Below, piece after piece: positions 63,002 to 64,000 of a stretch of DNA of 64,000 nt. The stretch is taken from positions 1-64,000 of the forward strand of contig JAPONQ010000087.1 of NCBI GenBank assembly GCA_026713865.1, given 5' to 3'. Position 1 is the first letter of the stretch, and the number at the start of each line of letters is the position of its first letter. A program made the translations under genes and the position numbers. The notes under the pieces were generated by a model. It ran no database searches. It saw nothing but the letters and a program-made list of their open reading frames with translations, and was not told the DNA's origin. This DNA is from Chloroflexota bacterium. Its GTDB lineage: Bacteria; Chloroflexota; Dehalococcoidia; UBA2979.

Positions 63002-63988
63002 TCACTCGCGAATCGGCCGATGGAGCCGGAAGCCGCGCCGGGCGATCGCCTGGGCGATGGGACCGTACTCCGGGCCCATCGGATCCATGCTTCTCATCCG
63101 CATGGTCCCGCGCTGGATCATGATGTCGCCCGGGGCGAGCTCGGTTGCGCTCTCGAAGTGCCGCGCCGCCGCCTCACCGCGCCCCTGCTCCCACAGCCAC
63201 TGTCCGAGCGCGAACTCGGCGCGCGCCCGCTGCTCCCCGGCCGCCGGCAGCCGCTCCCTGACGAGCTCGCGCGCCCGCTCCTCCGAGGAGAGCGCCGGCG
63301 CCTGGCCGCGGGCCCAGGCGCGCACGCGCTCGAGGTAGGCCTCCGGATCGACCCCGACGAGCTTCGCCGCGCGCGGGTTCATCACGGCGACGTCGTTCGG
63401 ACGGGCGATCCGACCCTGCTCGTCGATCCAGACGATCGTTGGGACGTTGAACATGTTGTAGAGCTCGGGCACACGGTGGTGCGCGTCGACGACCAACGGG
63501 TAGCTCGCCCCGGCCGCCTCGATCCAGGGCAGCGCGTCGGCCAGGTTCCGGTCGACCATCACGCCGAAGACCGTGAACGGGAGCGCCTCCTGCTCGGCCA
63601 GCTGGTGGTGGAGCTCCTGCCACACGGGCAGGTCCTCGCGGCAGCCTCACCAGGAGGAGTGCACGGTCAGGACCACCTTGGCGCCCCGGTGGTCGGAGAT
63701 CCGGTGCAGCCTCCCGGCCGCGTCGGGGAGCTCGACGTCGGGCGCCTCGAGGCGTGCCAGCGGCGCGGTCCGCTCGGCGGCGGAGGCGCCGAGGGCCGCC
63801 GCCCGCTCGGCGAGGTCGAGAGCGAGCGGGCGCCCGAGCGCCTGCGCCAGCGCCGCCAGGTCGAGGCCGTCGCCGGAGGCGAGCGCCGCGGCGTCGGGAA
63901 CCGGGACGCAGAGGGCGCCGCGGCAGAGCCCCTCGGTTTCGAGCCGCCAGCCGAGATCGCGCGCGACGTCGTCGGCCGAGAGGTGCAC
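63002..63988 (-). CDS. Redoxin/TlpA-like thioredoxin-fold selenoprotein with in-frame UGA
   Basis: Reading from GTG 63988 (the true start may lie beyond 64000), the frame gives a 328-residue protein in which codon 114, TGA at 63649-63647, interrupts APDVELPDAAGRLH...VVLTVHSSW-UGA-GCREDLPVWQELHH. This is the exact place of the catalytic Cys in the redoxin W-C-x-x-C-R-x-x-x-P motif, giving Sec-Gly-Cys. The same frame continues without a further stop through a normal redoxin fold (PFTVFGVMVDRNLADALPWI, SYPLVVDAHHRVPELYNMFN, VPTIVWIDEQGR with cis-Pro) and a helical C-terminal tail. A hairpin suited to be a bacterial SECIS lies 14 bases after the UGA. It probably reduces a thiol or peroxide substrate. 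A nonsense mutation is the alternative, but conserved sequence on both sides argues against it. Confidence 0.8.
63610..63635 (-). promoter_or_regulatory. Candidate bacterial SECIS element
   Basis: In the redoxin mRNA, CCTGCC (63632-63627) and GGCAGG (63621-63616) form a perfect six-pair stem closing a five-base loop CGTGT. Outer GGA (63635-63633) can pair with TCC (63612-63610) across a three-base bulge. The loop starts 20 bases after the UGA and has G as its second base. Distance (about 16-37) and a G in the first two loop positions are the accepted features of bacterial SECIS hairpins bound by SelB. Confidence 0.7.
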
Positions 63989-64000
63989 CGACTCCCCGTC

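Noticed and set aside
63647-63649. The TGA in the redoxin gene as a simple stop or pseudogene mutation
   Set aside because: Sequence conservation on both sides, its exact place at the catalytic position and the SECIS-like hairpin favour selenocysteine. I keep the nonsense explanation as the alternative.

Overview
The window is very GC-rich, roughly 70% by eye. Genes are tightly packed, often with 4-base ATGA or GTGA overlaps, and GTG starts are common. The content points to a deep-branching actinobacterium, for example a Thermoleophilia- or Rubrobacteria-like lineage. Supporting features are the hflX/dapF/miaA neighbourhood, a prenyl synthase whose second Asp motif is DDVLGAWGD, 2-oxoacid:ferredoxin oxidoreductase genes, archaeal-type phosphoglycerate mutase and LL-diaminopimelate aminotransferase. 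A Chloroflexota host cannot be excluded.

Layout. Bases 1-2580 are a low-density flank with an IS481-type transposase cut by the window edge, a broken IS110-type transposase, two small membrane proteins, tRNA-Arg(UCU) and tRNA-Lys(UUU). Bases 2582-22031 hold ten genes, all on the minus strand. In transcription order they are an EthD-like barrel protein, an MmgE/PrpD protein, two alpha/beta hydrolases, a class V aminotransferase, an NCS2 permease with an extra C-terminal domain, a 3384-residue type I polyketide synthase, a free acyl carrier protein, a phosphopantetheinyl transferase and a third hydrolase. A further hydrolase gene lies divergently at 22210. The synthase is KS-AT-DH-MT-ER-KR-ACP-KS followed by an AT that has lost its serine and about 90 residues. 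With its own carrier protein, activating enzyme and a candidate release hydrolase it looks like a compact, self-contained biosynthetic system.

Bases 23095-29347 carry an Lrp-type sensor domain, korAB, a PTPS-like enzyme and several small or unknown proteins. Bases 29415-42488 form a minus-strand housekeeping block: hflX, dapL-dapF, miaA, tpiA-apgM-pgk, a prenyl diphosphate synthase, a penicillin-acylase-family enzyme, a uracil-DNA glycosylase and threonylcarbamoyl-AMP synthase. Bases 42584-49610 are a plus-strand purine block (guaA-purD-unknown-purB-purC-purS) followed by ispH. Bases 49659-56694 (minus) hold a lysine 2,3-aminomutase preceded by what I read as a c-di-AMP (ydaO-type) riboswitch, and upstream of that a complete branched-chain amino acid ABC transporter. 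Bases 56901-63988 hold a membrane-anchored sulfite-oxidase-fold protein, a double-PDZ protein, an MFS transporter, an odd solute-binding protein, and a redoxin gene with an in-frame UGA.

The three strongest leads are: (1) the redoxin at 63002-63988, where UGA sits at the resolving-site position of a thioredoxin-like fold and a bacterial SECIS-like hairpin lies at the right distance, so it is probably a selenoprotein; (2) the c-di-AMP riboswitch in front of lysine 2,3-aminomutase, which would tie c-di-AMP to beta-lysine, an osmolyte precursor; and (3) the polyketide synthase with a dead terminal AT and trans-acting ACP.
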